Source: Granulibacter bethesdensis
GTDB taxonomy: Bacteria > Pseudomonadota > Alphaproteobacteria > Acetobacterales > Acetobacteraceae
Direction: 5' to 3'
DNA: 64,000 bases
Assembly: GCF_001889545.1 (NCBI RefSeq)
Contig: NZ_CP018194.1
Location: 904,501-968,500 of the forward strand
The translations under genes and the position numbers were made by a program. Below are positions 26,536 to 36,442 of this stretch, piece after piece. Below the pieces are notes generated by a model. That model searched no databases. It saw only the letters and a program-made list of their open reading frames with translations, and had not been told where the DNA came from. Every line of letters starts with the position of its first letter. Position 1 is the first letter of the stretch.

Positions 26536-27282
26536 ATGTCAGACAAGCAATCTGCTACAGACAGTGCAAGGCTGCCAAGCATGATCAAATTATGGACATG
26601 GCCTACGCCGAACGGTCAGAAAATTCATATTGCTCTTGAGGAGCTGGGTTTGCCCTATCGCGTCATTCCTGTCGATATACGGAAGGGTGAACAGTTTTCT
26701 CCCGAATTTCTGGGCATCACGCCGAACCATCGAATTCCGGCGATCATTGATCCTGATGGGCCGGGTGGACAGGCGCTGACCTTATGGGAATCCGGTGCGA
26801 TCCTGATTTATCTGGCGGAGAAAACCGGGCGTCTGCTGCCTGCTGATCCGGTTGGGCGGCTGAAGGCGATCCAGTGGCTGATGTTTCAGATGGGCGGTGT
26901 TGGACCGATGTTCGGCCAGTGGAACCATTTTTCGGCCTACGCGCCGGAGACTATCCCTTATGCCGTGGAACGCTATCAGAACGAGGTTTTGCGGCTGCAT
27001 CGCGTTCTGGAGACACGATTGAAGGAGGCTGATTATCTGGCCGGGACGGAGTATTCCATCGCTGATATCGCGACCTTTCCATGGATCACGGCCTTAACCG
27101 CGAAACTGCCTGTTCTGGATGATTATCCTGCGGTGCGGCGATGGCACGACTGCATCGCATCGCGTGATGCCGTGCAACGGGGGATGTCCGTTCTTCAGGA
27201 TCGCCGCCAGACCACGCCGATCACTGATGCTGAACGTGAAGTGTTGTTCGGCTCCAGCCAGACGACACTGCCCGGAGCCTGA
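26536..27282 (+). CDS. Glutathione S-transferase, YghU/nu-class-like
   Basis: The 248-residue protein has an N-terminal thioredoxin-like domain (TWPTPNGQKIHIALEELGLPY, then PNHRIPAIID and the ESGAILIYLAEKTG glutathione-binding segment) and an all-helical C-terminal domain with YSIADIATFPWI. The TPNG motif and overall length fit the YghU/nu class, which often has disulfide-bond reductase activity towards small disulfides rather than conjugation. An AGAGGA precedes the ATG at 26536, which I prefer to the internal ATG at 26581. It is divergent from zwf and convergent with the methyltransferase gene. Confidence 0.9.
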   Translation: MSDKQSATDSARLPSMIKLWTWPTPNGQKIHIALEELGLPYRVIPVDIRKGEQFSPEFLGITPNHRIPAIIDPDGPGGQALTLWESGAILIYLAEKTGRLLPADPVGRLKAIQWLMFQMGGVGPMFGQWNHFSAYAPETIPYAVERYQNEVLRLHRVLETRLKEADYLAGTEYSIADIATFPWITALTAKLPVLDDYPAVRRWHDCIASRDAVQRGMSVLQDRRQTTPITDAEREVLFGSSQTTLPGA

Positions 27283-27347
27283 TCCGCCCGTTGCTGCGCC
27301 TCTTGCCTGATCATCAGCCTATGGCGGCCCGATGGTCAGGCATCGGA

Positions 27348-27974
27348 TCAGCCTTTTTGCGGCCGGTAACGCCAGACGCTGGCCGGGGGGAAGTTCAGGG
27401 GTGTCCAAGCTTCCCGCTTTCCCGTCAGTCCGTGTTTGCGGGCTGGCAGGGGGGAGGTCGCGCAGTAGCTGTAATGCAGGAACCCTATCCCCGGCGCGAC
27501 GGCTTCCATCGCATCTATGAACCGTTTCTGGGCCGCCAGTGGCAGCAGAACCAGCGGAATACCGCATACGATGCTGCCAACCCGACCGTGCCATTGCGCA
27601 GGCAGCAGGGCTGGCAGTTCCCGTGCGTCCCCTTCGATCACCTGAACACCTGGCAGCGCTTTGCGCAGATGAACGGCCATGTCCGGCACGATCTCGACCA
27701 CAAACAGCCGCTCCGGAGGGATACCGCTTTCCAGCAGGGCCTTGGAAATCACGCCTGTTCCGGCGCCAAGTTCCAGCACAATCTGGTCATGGTTACGGCG
27801 AACCTGAGCGGCTACCCTGCGACAAAGTGCCGGAGATGAAGGAATAACCGATCCCATTTGCAAGGGATTGGCCAGCCAACGTTTCAGGAAAAGCGCGGTG
27901 TTTGAAACATTGCTGGATTTTCTCTCAGTTGATTGTTTCAGATTTGTGGCAGTAGCCTCGACTTTTACTGTCAT
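27348..27974 (-). CDS. SAM-dependent methyltransferase, phospholipid N-methyltransferase (PmtA)-like
   Basis: This class I methyltransferase of about 208 residues has motif I at VLELGAGTGVISKALL, an acidic residue at VVEIVPD and the GDARELP loop. The segment before motif I (FLKRWLANPLQMGSVIPSSPALCRRVA) is characteristic of the PmtA/rRNA-dimethylase-like group, whose members methylate phosphatidylethanolamine to phosphatidylcholine. Many Acetobacteraceae contain phosphatidylcholine, which agrees, but substrate is inferred. I chose the ATG at 27974; the frame is open to a TTG at 28040. No strong ribosome site is visible for either start. Confidence 0.8.
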   Translation of the reverse strand: MTVKVEATATNLKQSTERKSSNVSNTALFLKRWLANPLQMGSVIPSSPALCRRVAAQVRRNHDQIVLELGAGTGVISKALLESGIPPERLFVVEIVPDMAVHLRKALPGVQVIEGDARELPALLPAQWHGRVGSIVCGIPLVLLPLAAQKRFIDAMEAVAPGIGFLHYSYCATSPLPARKHGLTGKREAWTPLNFPPASVWRYRPQKG

Positions 27975-28114
27975 AATACTGCAATATTTCCGCTTTGTTG
28001 GCAGACTATTAGTGAATACTCCATAAAATTCTTGTCGCAAAGAGATGAAATAGGTTTGCCGATCAGAGTGTCTGATAAAAAACCGTTACATCGTCATGAA
28101 GAGGAGATGAACGC

Positions 28115-28146
28115 GCAAAACCCCGCGTACCATGGGCACGCGGGGT
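28115..28146 (-). terminator. Rho-independent terminator after rpmG
   Basis: On the minus strand, ACCCCGCGT (28146-28138) pairs with ACGCGGGGT (28128-28120) across a 9-nt loop and is followed by a TTTT run. It ends the rpmG transcript about 90 bp beyond the stop. The rest of the gap up to 27974 shows nothing else I can support. Confidence 0.85.
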
Positions 28147-28234
28147 AAAGGCAGGTCAGGCTAACAGAACGACGCGGACTGATCAGAGGTCAGCCCGGGA
28201 GGTCCCGGAGTGCCGCAGAAAACTGCGACCGGAA

Positions 28235-28402
28235 TTATTTGATTTTGGCTTCCTTGAAGGTCACATGCTTCCGCACGACCGGGTCGTATTTGCGGAACTC
28301 AAGCTTGCCGGTCTGAGCGCGGGCATTCTTCTTGGTCACATAGAAGAAGCCGGTATCGGCAGTGGAAACCAGTTTGATCTGAACAGTGTTGCTTTTGGCC
28401 AT
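28235..28402 (-). CDS. rpmG: 50S ribosomal protein L33
   Basis: This 55-residue ribosomal protein is unmistakable: [20 protein letters not shown] at the start, then [10 protein letters not shown] and the C-terminal [18 protein letters not shown]. It has no cysteine, so it is the zinc-independent (C-minus) form. It was found by reading the gap between the methyltransferase and S41 protease genes. A GC-rich terminator follows. It lies 119 bp downstream of the S41 protease stop in the same direction and may have its own promoter in that gap. Confidence 0.96.
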   Translation of the reverse strand: MAKSNTVQIKLVSTADTGFFYVTKKNARAQTGKLEFRKYDPVVRKHVTFKEAKIK

Positions 28403-28521
28403 GACTCGCTACCTCTCGAAGCGCCGGAAGATGCTCATACCGGGGCCTCAGGTCAAGCTTTTCGCATCGTTTCCATGATAATTCAGGTCCGAGCACAGGT
28501 AATAGCTGCCTTGACAGCCGA

Positions 28522-30141
28522 TTATCGGGGCAGATTCAGCCCCAGCGTGGCCGGAATCAGCGCGGCGGCATAGGCGGCCGGATGATCCATCAGGAAACGG
28601 GCCGCTTCCATATCGGAATCGTTGCCCTCGGAGGCCGGGCAACTGTTGCGGATATCCATCATTTCCGCGGCGGGCATCGGCGCGCGGGCCATCCGGTTGC
28701 GTGTCAGGGCCGTCATCATCGGCAATTGACCATTTTGAAGGGCCATTAATTGAGCCTCCAGCGCGACATGGCCAGTGCTGGTACAGACCTGCGGCATGAC
28801 TCCCAGCCCCTGGATGGGCCAGCCGAGCGGCGCCAGAACCCGGCTCCATGTAATGAACAGCGTGCCGCCATCCGGCAGGGGGGAGACCGTCTGGACCAGA
28901 CCCTTGCCGAGGGTCGTGCTGCCGATGACGACGCCCCTGCGGTCATCGGCGAGAGCAGCCGCCAGAATTTCCGAGGCGCTGGCCGAGCGCCCATCCACAA
29001 TGATGATGACGGGGAGCGTGCCGGTCAGATCATCCCCGGTTGCCTGCCAGATTCGGTTGGCCTGAGGATCGCGGCCGCTCATTGTGGCGATCAGCGAATC
29101 ATCACCCAGAAAGGCACTGGCGGCGGCGGCGGCCTCCTTGACCAGACCGCCGCGATTGCCGCGCAGATCCAGGATGATGCCCCGTATACTGTGCCTGCTT
29201 TTTCGCTGGACCAGAAACTGGCTCAGCACGTTGGCGATGTCCTGTCCGGTGGAATGACTGAAACTGGTAATGTGCAGTACAAGCAGATTGCCGGACTGGC
29301 TGGCTGTAACCGTATTCTGCTGTGGCTCCGCCCGGCGCAACTCGATGTCGCGGGCCAGTTGATGGCTCGGGCCGCCTGATACGGTCAGCCGGACCGTTGA
29401 TCCTTCCGGCCCCTGCAACTGCGCTTCGGCGGCGGAGACGGTTTCAGCCTCCAGAGGATGTCCGTTGAGCCCGATGATGCTCTGCCCCGGCTTAAGTCCG
29501 ATTGCTTCGGCGGCGGTTCCGGTGGCCACGGTACGGATGATGAAGCTATGCCCCCGTCGTGCCAATGTCACGCCGATCCCGGCCTGAGCCGTCACAGATG
29601 TATCGTCATCGCGCGGTGGTTCATAGCGGGAGTAAGGGTCAAGGTGATTGAACACCTCATCGAACACGCTGTTGATGATGCCCTGGGTCTGTGCATGACG
29701 CACCGGGGACGAAACGGTCCAGGCAGAGGCCGCCATACGGGCGACCAGCTTTCCCCAGGCCGCATAGTTGGTAAAGGGGGGGCGTTCGATCCCTGTCACG
29801 ATTCTGCTGCTCTGTGTCAGAATCACGTTGTGTTCATCCATCGATGCGGACAGGGATGGATCAATCGCGGTCAGGCCACGCAGTCCCCATAAAGCAAGCG
29901 TGGGGGCTGGCACTGTCTCCAGAGTACGGGGGGCCATGAAAGTGAAGGCGCTGCTGAAAACATCGGCAGCCAGTGTTCGGGCGAACTCGGTTTCCTGATC
30001 CCTGGCGGCAGCGGCAGCCTGGGGCGGGGCGGCATCCATCTGGGCCTGTGCCATGGCAGGCCACATCAACAGCATGGCCAGTGCCAGCCTCAGGGCCAGC
30101 CTGCGTCGCAGATCAGTTCTGATGCTGCCTGCTTTCTTCAC
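28522..30141 (-). CDS. Periplasmic C-terminal processing protease (S41/CtpA family)
   Basis: The 539-residue protein has an N-terminal signal peptide (Arg-rich start, hydrophobic LALAMLLMWP, cleavage after MAQA). A PDZ domain follows around residues 180-260 (QAGIGVTLARRGHSFII, LKPGQSIIGLNG). The S41 protease domain carries the catalytic Ser in DGRSASASEIL and the Lys in TTLGKGLVQTV. Such proteases trim the C-termini of envelope proteins. I chose the GTG at 30141, which overlaps the rnr stop (GTGA) and begins the signal peptide; the frame is open to 30327 but that part overlaps rnr. It is probably translated after rnr. Confidence 0.88.
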   Translation of the reverse strand: MKKAGSIRTDLRRRLALRLALAMLLMWPAMAQAQMDAAPPQAAAAARDQETEFARTLAADVFSSAFTFMAPRTLETVPAPTLALWGLRGLTAIDPSLSASMDEHNVILTQSSRIVTGIERPPFTNYAAWGKLVARMAASAWTVSSPVRHAQTQGIINSVFDEVFNHLDPYSRYEPPRDDDTSVTAQAGIGVTLARRGHSFIIRTVATGTAAEAIGLKPGQSIIGLNGHPLEAETVSAAEAQLQGPEGSTVRLTVSGGPSHQLARDIELRRAEPQQNTVTASQSGNLLVLHITSFSHSTGQDIANVLSQFLVQRKSRHSIRGIILDLRGNRGGLVKEAAAAASAFLGDDSLIATMSGRDPQANRIWQATGDDLTGTLPVIIIVDGRSASASEILAAALADDRRGVVIGSTTLGKGLVQTVSPLPDGGTLFITWSRVLAPLGWPIQGLGVMPQVCTSTGHVALEAQLMALQNGQLPMMTALTRNRMARAPMPAAEMMDIRNSCPASEGNDSDMEAARFLMDHPAAYAAALIPATLGLNLPR

Positions 30142-32576
30142 CGTCGCGACCGTCCCGGACTGCCGCGCTTGCGGCTGTTTGATCGGTCCTGAGTGTTTGC
30201 CCGGTCTGTGCTGTTTGGGTGGGAGGATGCAGAAGATGAAGCACCCGGCAGCAGGTTGAACACCAGCCCCCCGGTAATCGGCGTGGCTTCCGCAAGGCGT
30301 ACCGTGACGCTCTGCGCCAGACGCCACACGGTACGGCTGTTGCGTCCGATCAAGGCCTGTTCACGCTCGTCATGAATCCAGAAATCGTCGGGCAGGGATG
30401 AAATCGGAACAATCCCGCTGGCACCGTTTTCTTCGACCGTGATGAACAGGCCGAAGCGGGTGACACCGGAAATACGGGCGGCAAAGCGGGCGCCCACCCT
30501 GTCGGCCATGAAGGCGGCCAGGTACCGGTCGATGGCATCGCGCTCCGCCATGGCTGCACGGCGTTCGGTGGCGGTGATATGCTCGGCAATGTCGACGAAG
30601 CGGCTGGCTTCATCGGCCTCCAGACTGCCAACACCCAGCTTCAACCCCGCGATCAGGGCACGGTGCACCAGAAGATCGGCATAGCGGCGGATCGGGCTGG
30701 TGAAATGGGCATAGCGGCTGAGGGCCAGCCCGAAATGGCCGATATTGTCAGGATTGTATTCCGCCTGAGACTGGCTGCGCAGCATGGTCTCGTTGATCAG
30801 TGCGGCATGTTCTGTCCCGGCCACCTGCTTCAGGATATGGTCCAGATCGCGAGGGTGAATCTGCCCGGCGGGGGGCAGGGAAATGCTGAAACTGTCCAGA
30901 AAGCCGCGCAGCGCCTCGGTCTTTTCATCGCTTGGCGGTGCATGGACGCGATACATGCAGGGGCGGTGCAGCCGCTCCAGCTCCTCCGCCGCGGCGACAT
31001 TGGCCAGCACCATGAATTCCTCGATCAGCCGGTGGCTGTCGAGACGGGGGCGCGGAATGATGGCCTCCACCGATCCGGCCTCGTTGAGGATCACCTTGCG
31101 CTCTGGCAGATCGAGGTCGAGCGTGCCGCGCGCAATGCGGGCGCTGATCAGGGCACGGTAGGCGCCGTACAGCGCATCCAGTGTCTCATCGCCTGCCTCA
31201 TGGGCCTGCTGCACCTCCTCATAGGTGCGGCGAGCGGCACTGCGCATCAGTCCGCGTCCGAAGCGGTGGCGGATCTTGCCCCCTCCGGCGTCAATCATCA
31301 TCTCCACGAACAGGCAGCCGCGATCCTCATTGGGGCGCAGGCTGCACCAGCCATTGGAGAGGGCTTCCGGCAGCATCGGTACGACGCGATCCGGGAAGTA
31401 ACAGGAATTGCCGCGTTTGAACGCTTCCCGATCCAGTGCCGAGCCGGGGCGTACATAATGCGCCACATCGGCAATGGCCACGATCAGACGGAATCCGCCA
31501 TTCTCTGCCGGTTCGGCAAAAACGGCATCGTCAAAATCCCGTGCGTCCTCGCCATCGATAGTGATGAGAGGAATGTCCCGCAAATCCTCCCGCTTTCCCA
31601 GGGGAACGGCACGGGCCTTTTGGGCTTCGGACAAAGCCTCGTCGGGGAAAATCTGGGGAATATCGTGGGTTTCGATGCAGATCAGGCTGACCGAGCGGGC
31701 ATCTCCGATCTTGCCCAGTCTCTCTATGATACGTGCGGGTTTCAGCCCGTAACCGGTATGCGGCAGAGGCATGGCGCGCACAATGTCGCCCGGTTCCGCA
31801 CCACCTTCCTCTCCGGTCGGAACCAGCCATTCGGCCTTGGAGCGGCGATCTGTCGGCACCACCCTGCCTTCAGGCTGTGAGGGGGAGGCATTCTGACGCG
31901 CCAGCATCTGTCTTGCGGCATGGGAGGTCCGGGCCTGACGCGGGATCAGCTTGGCCGGCTCCGACAACCGGTAGACTCCCAGAATGGGGCGCGGGGTCTC
32001 GCCGCCCAGCCGCTTGATGGTACGGCCTTCATAGCGGCCATGGCCGATCGGGCGCAGCCGGGCCAGCACTTTTTCCCCAGGTGCGAGCGCCGGACGGCCC
32101 CGAGGCTCCGGGTTCATCAGGATGGAGGGAGGAGGTCCGGCTTCCCGAGGCCACTCTGCCGGACGGCCCACTGCATCGCCATCCCGATCAGTGCCGGTGA
32201 TAAGGATCACGGCGACTTCCGGCAGATGAGCATGTCCTTTGGCATGAGGAAGCACACTGCCCCCGGCAGGCATGAAGCGCTTATGCCCGGCAGGGGCGAG
32301 ATTGCCCTCTGATGCCATGTCTTTCAGCAGATCACGCAGTTGCAGCTTATCGGCGGCTCCCAGCCCGAATGCCTTGGCAATCTCCCGCTTGCCAACCCGG
32401 CCGGAGGCTTCCGCCACGAAGCGGCGAATGGCCTCCCGGCTCGGCATTGTGCCGGGTTCATGGCCAGGGACTGGTCGGACCACCTGCGAGGACGGGCGGG
32501 AGGACTTCCTGGCCGCCTTTCCCCCGGCTGGTCCCTTGGCGGATGACCCTTTGGCCGGTTTCAGACGCCGCGCCAC
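30138..32576 (-). CDS. rnr: Ribonuclease R
   Basis: This 3'-5' exoribonuclease degrades structured RNA. The 812 residues contain an N-terminal helix-turn-helix-like region, cold-shock domains, the RNB catalytic domain with metal-binding aspartates in ITIDGEDARDFDDAVFAEP, the FTSPIRRYADLLVHR motif, and a C-terminal S1 domain (GARFAARISGVTRFGLFI). A basic tail rich in Ser, Arg and Gly ends the protein. The GTG start abuts the topA stop (TAG then GTG) with GGAG 7 nt before it, so the two are translationally linked. The gene order topA-rnr-protease is co-directional with no gaps. Confidence 0.95.
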   Translation of the reverse strand: MARRLKPAKGSSAKGPAGGKAARKSSRPSSQVVRPVPGHEPGTMPSREAIRRFVAEASGRVGKREIAKAFGLGAADKLQLRDLLKDMASEGNLAPAGHKRFMPAGGSVLPHAKGHAHLPEVAVILITGTDRDGDAVGRPAEWPREAGPPPSILMNPEPRGRPALAPGEKVLARLRPIGHGRYEGRTIKRLGGETPRPILGVYRLSEPAKLIPRQARTSHAARQMLARQNASPSQPEGRVVPTDRRSKAEWLVPTGEEGGAEPGDIVRAMPLPHTGYGLKPARIIERLGKIGDARSVSLICIETHDIPQIFPDEALSEAQKARAVPLGKREDLRDIPLITIDGEDARDFDDAVFAEPAENGGFRLIVAIADVAHYVRPGSALDREAFKRGNSCYFPDRVVPMLPEALSNGWCSLRPNEDRGCLFVEMMIDAGGGKIRHRFGRGLMRSAARRTYEEVQQAHEAGDETLDALYGAYRALISARIARGTLDLDLPERKVILNEAGSVEAIIPRPRLDSHRLIEEFMVLANVAAAEELERLHRPCMYRVHAPPSDEKTEALRGFLDSFSISLPPAGQIHPRDLDHILKQVAGTEHAALINETMLRSQSQAEYNPDNIGHFGLALSRYAHFTSPIRRYADLLVHRALIAGLKLGVGSLEADEASRFVDIAEHITATERRAAMAERDAIDRYLAAFMADRVGARFAARISGVTRFGLFITVEENGASGIVPISSLPDDFWIHDEREQALIGRNSRTVWRLAQSVTVRLAEATPITGGLVFNLLPGASSSASSHPNSTDRANTQDRSNSRKRGSPGRSRR

Positions 32577-35273
32577 CTAGCGCTCCGCTTTCGCCGTTTT
32601 GGCCGTAACGCTGCGCGTGGCTGTTTTTTTGGCCGCTGCCTTGCCCGTACCTGCTGCCCTGGTCGTTTTTTTCGCCGTGGCTTTTTTCAGTGGCTGCGCC
32701 TCATTGCCATCAGCAGAGGCAGCTTTTTTCCCGGAAGATTTGGCCGCGACCTTGCGACCGCCTTTCGCCTTGAGGGGTTTGCCTTTTTCAGTGAGCCAGC
32801 CCAGCGCGTCATCCAGCGTGACATCATCCATCTCGATTTCACGCGGCACATTGGCGACCACCTGCCCATGCTGGACATAGGGGCCGAAACGGCCCTTGCG
32901 CACCACCACCGGTTCCTTGTCTTTCGGGTGGGTGCCGAGCGTGCGGATACTGGCCATCTTTTTGGCCAGCACATCGACGGCACGGTTCAGCCCCACCGTC
33001 AGCACGTCATCATCCTTGTCCAGATTGCCGTAGATCCCGCCCATTTTCACATAGGGGCCGAACCGGCCGAGATTGGCCTCAATGGGCTCCCCGGTTTCCG
33101 GGTGGATACCAACCAGACGGGGCAGGGAGAGCAGGCCAAGCGCCTGATCCAGCAGGATGGTCTCGCCATCCACCCCACGCGGCAGGGAGGCACGGCGCGG
33201 TTTCTTTTTGGAGCCTTCCTCGGCCTCTCCCTGTTGCACATACAGGCCGTATGGGCCGCGCTTGACGGTGATGTCCTCTCCGGTTTCCGGGTGTTGCCCC
33301 AGCACCCGCATGCCTTCCTTGAGGGTCTCGGCCTCGCCTTCCGCCCCATCGATGCCCAGACGCCGCGTATAGGAGCAGCCGGGATAGTTGGAGCAGCCGA
33401 TAAAGCTGCCATGCCGTCCCAGCCGCAGCCCCAGCCGCCCGTCACCGCAGGCCGGGCAGGTGCGGGGATCGGTGCCGTCCTCCCGCGTCGGGAAGAAATG
33501 CGGTCCGAGATCACGATCAAGCGCATCGATCACATCGCTGATCTTGAGGTCTTTGGTCTGTTCGACGGCCTGATAAAAATCCTGCCAGAATGCCTGCATG
33601 ACCTGACGCCAGTCGGCGCGGCCGTCGGAAATCTCGTCAAGCTGAGTCTCCAGCGAGGCGGTGAAGTTGGTGTCTACATAGCGTTCGAAGAAGCTGGTCA
33701 GGAACGCCGTCACCAGCCGCCCGCGATCCTCCGGATGGAAGCGCCGCTTGTCGAGCCGGACGTAATTCCGGTCCTGCAACACGGACAGGATCGAGGCATA
33801 GGTGGAGGGGCGGCCAATCCCCAGCTCCTCCATACGCTTGACCAGCGAGGCTTCGCTGTAGCGCGGCGGCGGCTGGGTGAAATGCTGGCTGGCATCAACC
33901 CGATCCTGACGCAGCGGATCACGCTCCGCCATCGGGGGCAGCATGCGGCCTTCTTCTTCCTCGGTATCGTCCTGACCCTCCCGATACAGTTTCAGGAAGC
34001 CGTCAAAGGCGATGATGGAGCCAGTGGCGCGCAACTGCACTGATTTCGCGTCACCGGTCTGGGGGAAGATATCGACCGTCACCTGATCAAGTTCTGCCGA
34101 TTGCATCTGGCTGGCGACGGCCCGCTTCCACACCAGCTCGTAGAGTCGGCGCTGTTCGGGGTTCAGATAGCGGGCGACACTGTCCGGTGTGCGCTCGACA
34201 TCGGTGGGGCGGATGGCTTCATGCGCTTCCTGAGCGTTTTTCGCCTTGCTGGAATATTCACGCGGCGCGGCGGGCAGGTAGTCGAGGCCATACGACTCCT
34301 TCACATGGTCGCGGATCGAGAACATCGCCTCCCGCGCCATCTGCACGCCGTCAGTTCGCATATATGTGATCAGGCCGACCGTCTCGCCACCGATCTCCAC
34401 CCCTTCGTAAAGCTGCTGCGCCAGCCGCATCGTCGCCTGTGCGCCAAAGCCGAGCTTGCGGCTGCTTTCCTGCTGGAGGGTGGAGGTGGTGAAGGGCGGC
34501 GGCGGGTTGCGCTTGACCTTCTTGCGCTCGATCGTGCCGACATGGAACTGCCCCTGTTCCACCAGGGCGCGGGCGCGCATGGCCAGAGCTTCGGTGTTCA
34601 GATCGAACTGATCGAGCTTCTTGCCGTCCAGATGGGTCAGCCGCGCCGTGAAAGGCGCGCCGGCGGGGGTGAAGAAATGGGTCTCGACGGTCCAGTATTC
34701 GCGCGGACGGAAAACCTCGATCTCGGCTTCCCGCTCACAGATCAGGCGCAGCGCCACCGATTGCACCCGCCCGGCACTGCGGCTGCCCGGCAGTTTCCGC
34801 CACAACACCGGAGACAGGGTGAAGCCCACCAGATAATCCAGCGCCCGGCGCGCCAGATAGGCTTCGATCAGCGGCTGATCCAGATCACGCGGATGCTCGA
34901 TGGCATGGCGGATCGCGTTGCGGGTGATCTCGTTGAAGGTGATGCGGCGCACCTCGACGCCTTTCAGGGCGCGGGCTTCCTCCAGCATGGCGCGGACATG
35001 CCATGAAATCGCCTCTCCCTCACGATCCGGGTCAGTGGCGAGATAGAGCGTCTCCGCTCCTTTCAGGGCTTTGGCAATGGCCGCGACCTGTTTGCGGCCG
35101 CGTTCATCGGCCTCCCAGTCCATGGCGAAGTCCTGATCCGGGCGCACGCTGCCATCTTTTGGCGGCAGATCGCGCACGTGACCGAAACTGGCCAGAACAG
35201 TATAGTTCCCACCCAGATACTTATTGATCGTTTTGGCCTTGGCAGGCGATTCGACGACAACAACGTCCGTCAT
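32577..35273 (-). CDS. topA: DNA topoisomerase I
   Basis: The enzyme relaxes negative supercoils. It starts with the TOPRIM domain (VVVVESPAKAKTINKYLG) and has the active-site tyrosine region YMRTDGVQM. One C4 zinc finger follows at about residue 590 (TCPACGDGRLG ... GCSNYPGC), then several topoisomerase C-terminal repeats (KRGPYGLYVQ, RFGPYVKMG, RFGPYVQHG) and a Lys/Ala-rich tail. I chose the ATG at 35273 because the TOPRIM strand begins three residues later; 35306 is in frame but overlaps dprA. The 898-residue length is typical of alphaproteobacteria. Confidence 0.96.
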   Translation of the reverse strand: MTDVVVVESPAKAKTINKYLGGNYTVLASFGHVRDLPPKDGSVRPDQDFAMDWEADERGRKQVAAIAKALKGAETLYLATDPDREGEAISWHVRAMLEEARALKGVEVRRITFNEITRNAIRHAIEHPRDLDQPLIEAYLARRALDYLVGFTLSPVLWRKLPGSRSAGRVQSVALRLICEREAEIEVFRPREYWTVETHFFTPAGAPFTARLTHLDGKKLDQFDLNTEALAMRARALVEQGQFHVGTIERKKVKRNPPPPFTTSTLQQESSRKLGFGAQATMRLAQQLYEGVEIGGETVGLITYMRTDGVQMAREAMFSIRDHVKESYGLDYLPAAPREYSSKAKNAQEAHEAIRPTDVERTPDSVARYLNPEQRRLYELVWKRAVASQMQSAELDQVTVDIFPQTGDAKSVQLRATGSIIAFDGFLKLYREGQDDTEEEEGRMLPPMAERDPLRQDRVDASQHFTQPPPRYSEASLVKRMEELGIGRPSTYASILSVLQDRNYVRLDKRRFHPEDRGRLVTAFLTSFFERYVDTNFTASLETQLDEISDGRADWRQVMQAFWQDFYQAVEQTKDLKISDVIDALDRDLGPHFFPTREDGTDPRTCPACGDGRLGLRLGRHGSFIGCSNYPGCSYTRRLGIDGAEGEAETLKEGMRVLGQHPETGEDITVKRGPYGLYVQQGEAEEGSKKKPRRASLPRGVDGETILLDQALGLLSLPRLVGIHPETGEPIEANLGRFGPYVKMGGIYGNLDKDDDVLTVGLNRAVDVLAKKMASIRTLGTHPKDKEPVVVRKGRFGPYVQHGQVVANVPREIEMDDVTLDDALGWLTEKGKPLKAKGGRKVAAKSSGKKAASADGNEAQPLKKATAKKTTRAAGTGKAAAKKTATRSVTAKTAKAER

Positions 35274-35295
35274 GAGTATCCCAATTATGGCAACG

Positions 35296-36432
35296 TCATG
35301 AGGCACCGGCCAAGCGGGCGACGCGGTTCCCCGGGAGCGATACGACGTGAGCAGAAAGTTCCATTTCGAGCAACGCTGCCACGACCTCGGATGGAGACAA
35401 CTGGCAGCGGCGTATCAGATCGTCAACTGCGACAGGTTCAGGTCCAAGCAGCAAAAGGATTTTTTCTTTCACCCCGTTCGTTTCTGACACGCTAAACGCA
35501 CCGGCCGGGTTTTGTTTCGCAGACGGGGCGGGCGCAGGGGAAGAAAGAAACAGATCCGGTGTCGGTGTTGCGGCTCTGGTGGTTGCTGGGGTGACGGGCA
35601 GGTTGTTCAGCACGTCCTCGGCAGTTTCCGTCACCCATGCGCCCTGACGCAGCAGGTCATTCGATCCCCGGCACCGAGGATCGAGCGGGGAGCCGGGAAC
35701 AGCAAAAATTTCCCGCCCGGCTTCCAGTGCGCAGCGTGCCGTGATCAGGCTGCCGGATTGAAGGGCTGCCTCTATCAGAATGACGCCTTCCGACAGCCCG
35801 GCGATAATCCGGTTGCGGCGCGGAAAATGCCGGGCAATCGGGGCTGTGCCGAGTGGTAGTTCACTGATGACGGCCCCTTGTTTGGCGATGACCGATTGCA
35901 GGCGGATGTTTTCGCGTGGATACGGACAATCGAGTCCGCCCGCGACGACCGCGATGGTCAAACCGGTTTCCATGGCTCCGATATGGGCGGCGGTATCGAT
36001 TCCCCGTGCCAGGCCGGAGACGATGACCAGCCCGGCGGAGGCCAATGTCCGTGACAGATCACCCGCAATGGTTCGGCCATTGATGGAGGCATTGCGCCCA
36101 CCCACCATAGCAATGCACCGCCGCGATAGCAGGCCACGATCCCCCAGCACCGACAAGACGGGTGGAGGGTCCGCCGTTGCGGCCAGTGCAGCGGGGTAAT
36201 CAGGTGTGCCCAGGAAGATCATCTGGCCACCAAAGCGTTGCAGAGCCTCCATTTCCGCCCGGATGGCCTCTTCCGACGGGATGATCAGGGAGGCCGCACG
36301 GGGCAGGCCGGGCAGGGCGCGCAAAGCTGCTCCGGCAGAGTGGAAACGGGTGATCAACCTGCCATAGGCGGTTGGGCCGATTCCCTCGGTGCGGGCAAGG
36401 CGCAGACGGTCGAGGGCATCGTGGGGCATCAT
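35296..36432 (-). CDS. dprA: DNA processing protein A (natural transformation)
   Basis: DprA binds incoming single-stranded DNA and loads RecA during transformation. The protein has an N-terminal helical region (RLARTEGIGPTAYGRL) and the Rossmann-like DprA core, with VGGRNASINGR, SGLARGIDTAAH, VVAGGLDCPYPREN, PRRNRIIAGLSEGVILIEA and ITARCALEAGREIFAVPG. A C-terminal winged-helix-like domain (about residues 310-375) completes it. The start at 36432 follows the plsY stop; frames run further upstream without similarity. A comEC gene at 45 kb suggests the wider uptake machinery is present. Confidence 0.94.
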   Translation of the reverse strand: MMPHDALDRLRLARTEGIGPTAYGRLITRFHSAGAALRALPGLPRAASLIIPSEEAIRAEMEALQRFGGQMIFLGTPDYPAALAATADPPPVLSVLGDRGLLSRRCIAMVGGRNASINGRTIAGDLSRTLASAGLVIVSGLARGIDTAAHIGAMETGLTIAVVAGGLDCPYPRENIRLQSVIAKQGAVISELPLGTAPIARHFPRRNRIIAGLSEGVILIEAALQSGSLITARCALEAGREIFAVPGSPLDPRCRGSNDLLRQGAWVTETAEDVLNNLPVTPATTRAATPTPDLFLSSPAPAPSAKQNPAGAFSVSETNGVKEKILLLLGPEPVAVDDLIRRCQLSPSEVVAALLEMELSAHVVSLPGNRVARLAGAS

Positions 36433-36442
36433 GATGGAGGGT

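Noticed and set aside
30142-30327. Upstream extension of the S41 protease
   Set aside because: It lies inside rnr in another frame; the signal peptide begins at the GTG at 30141.
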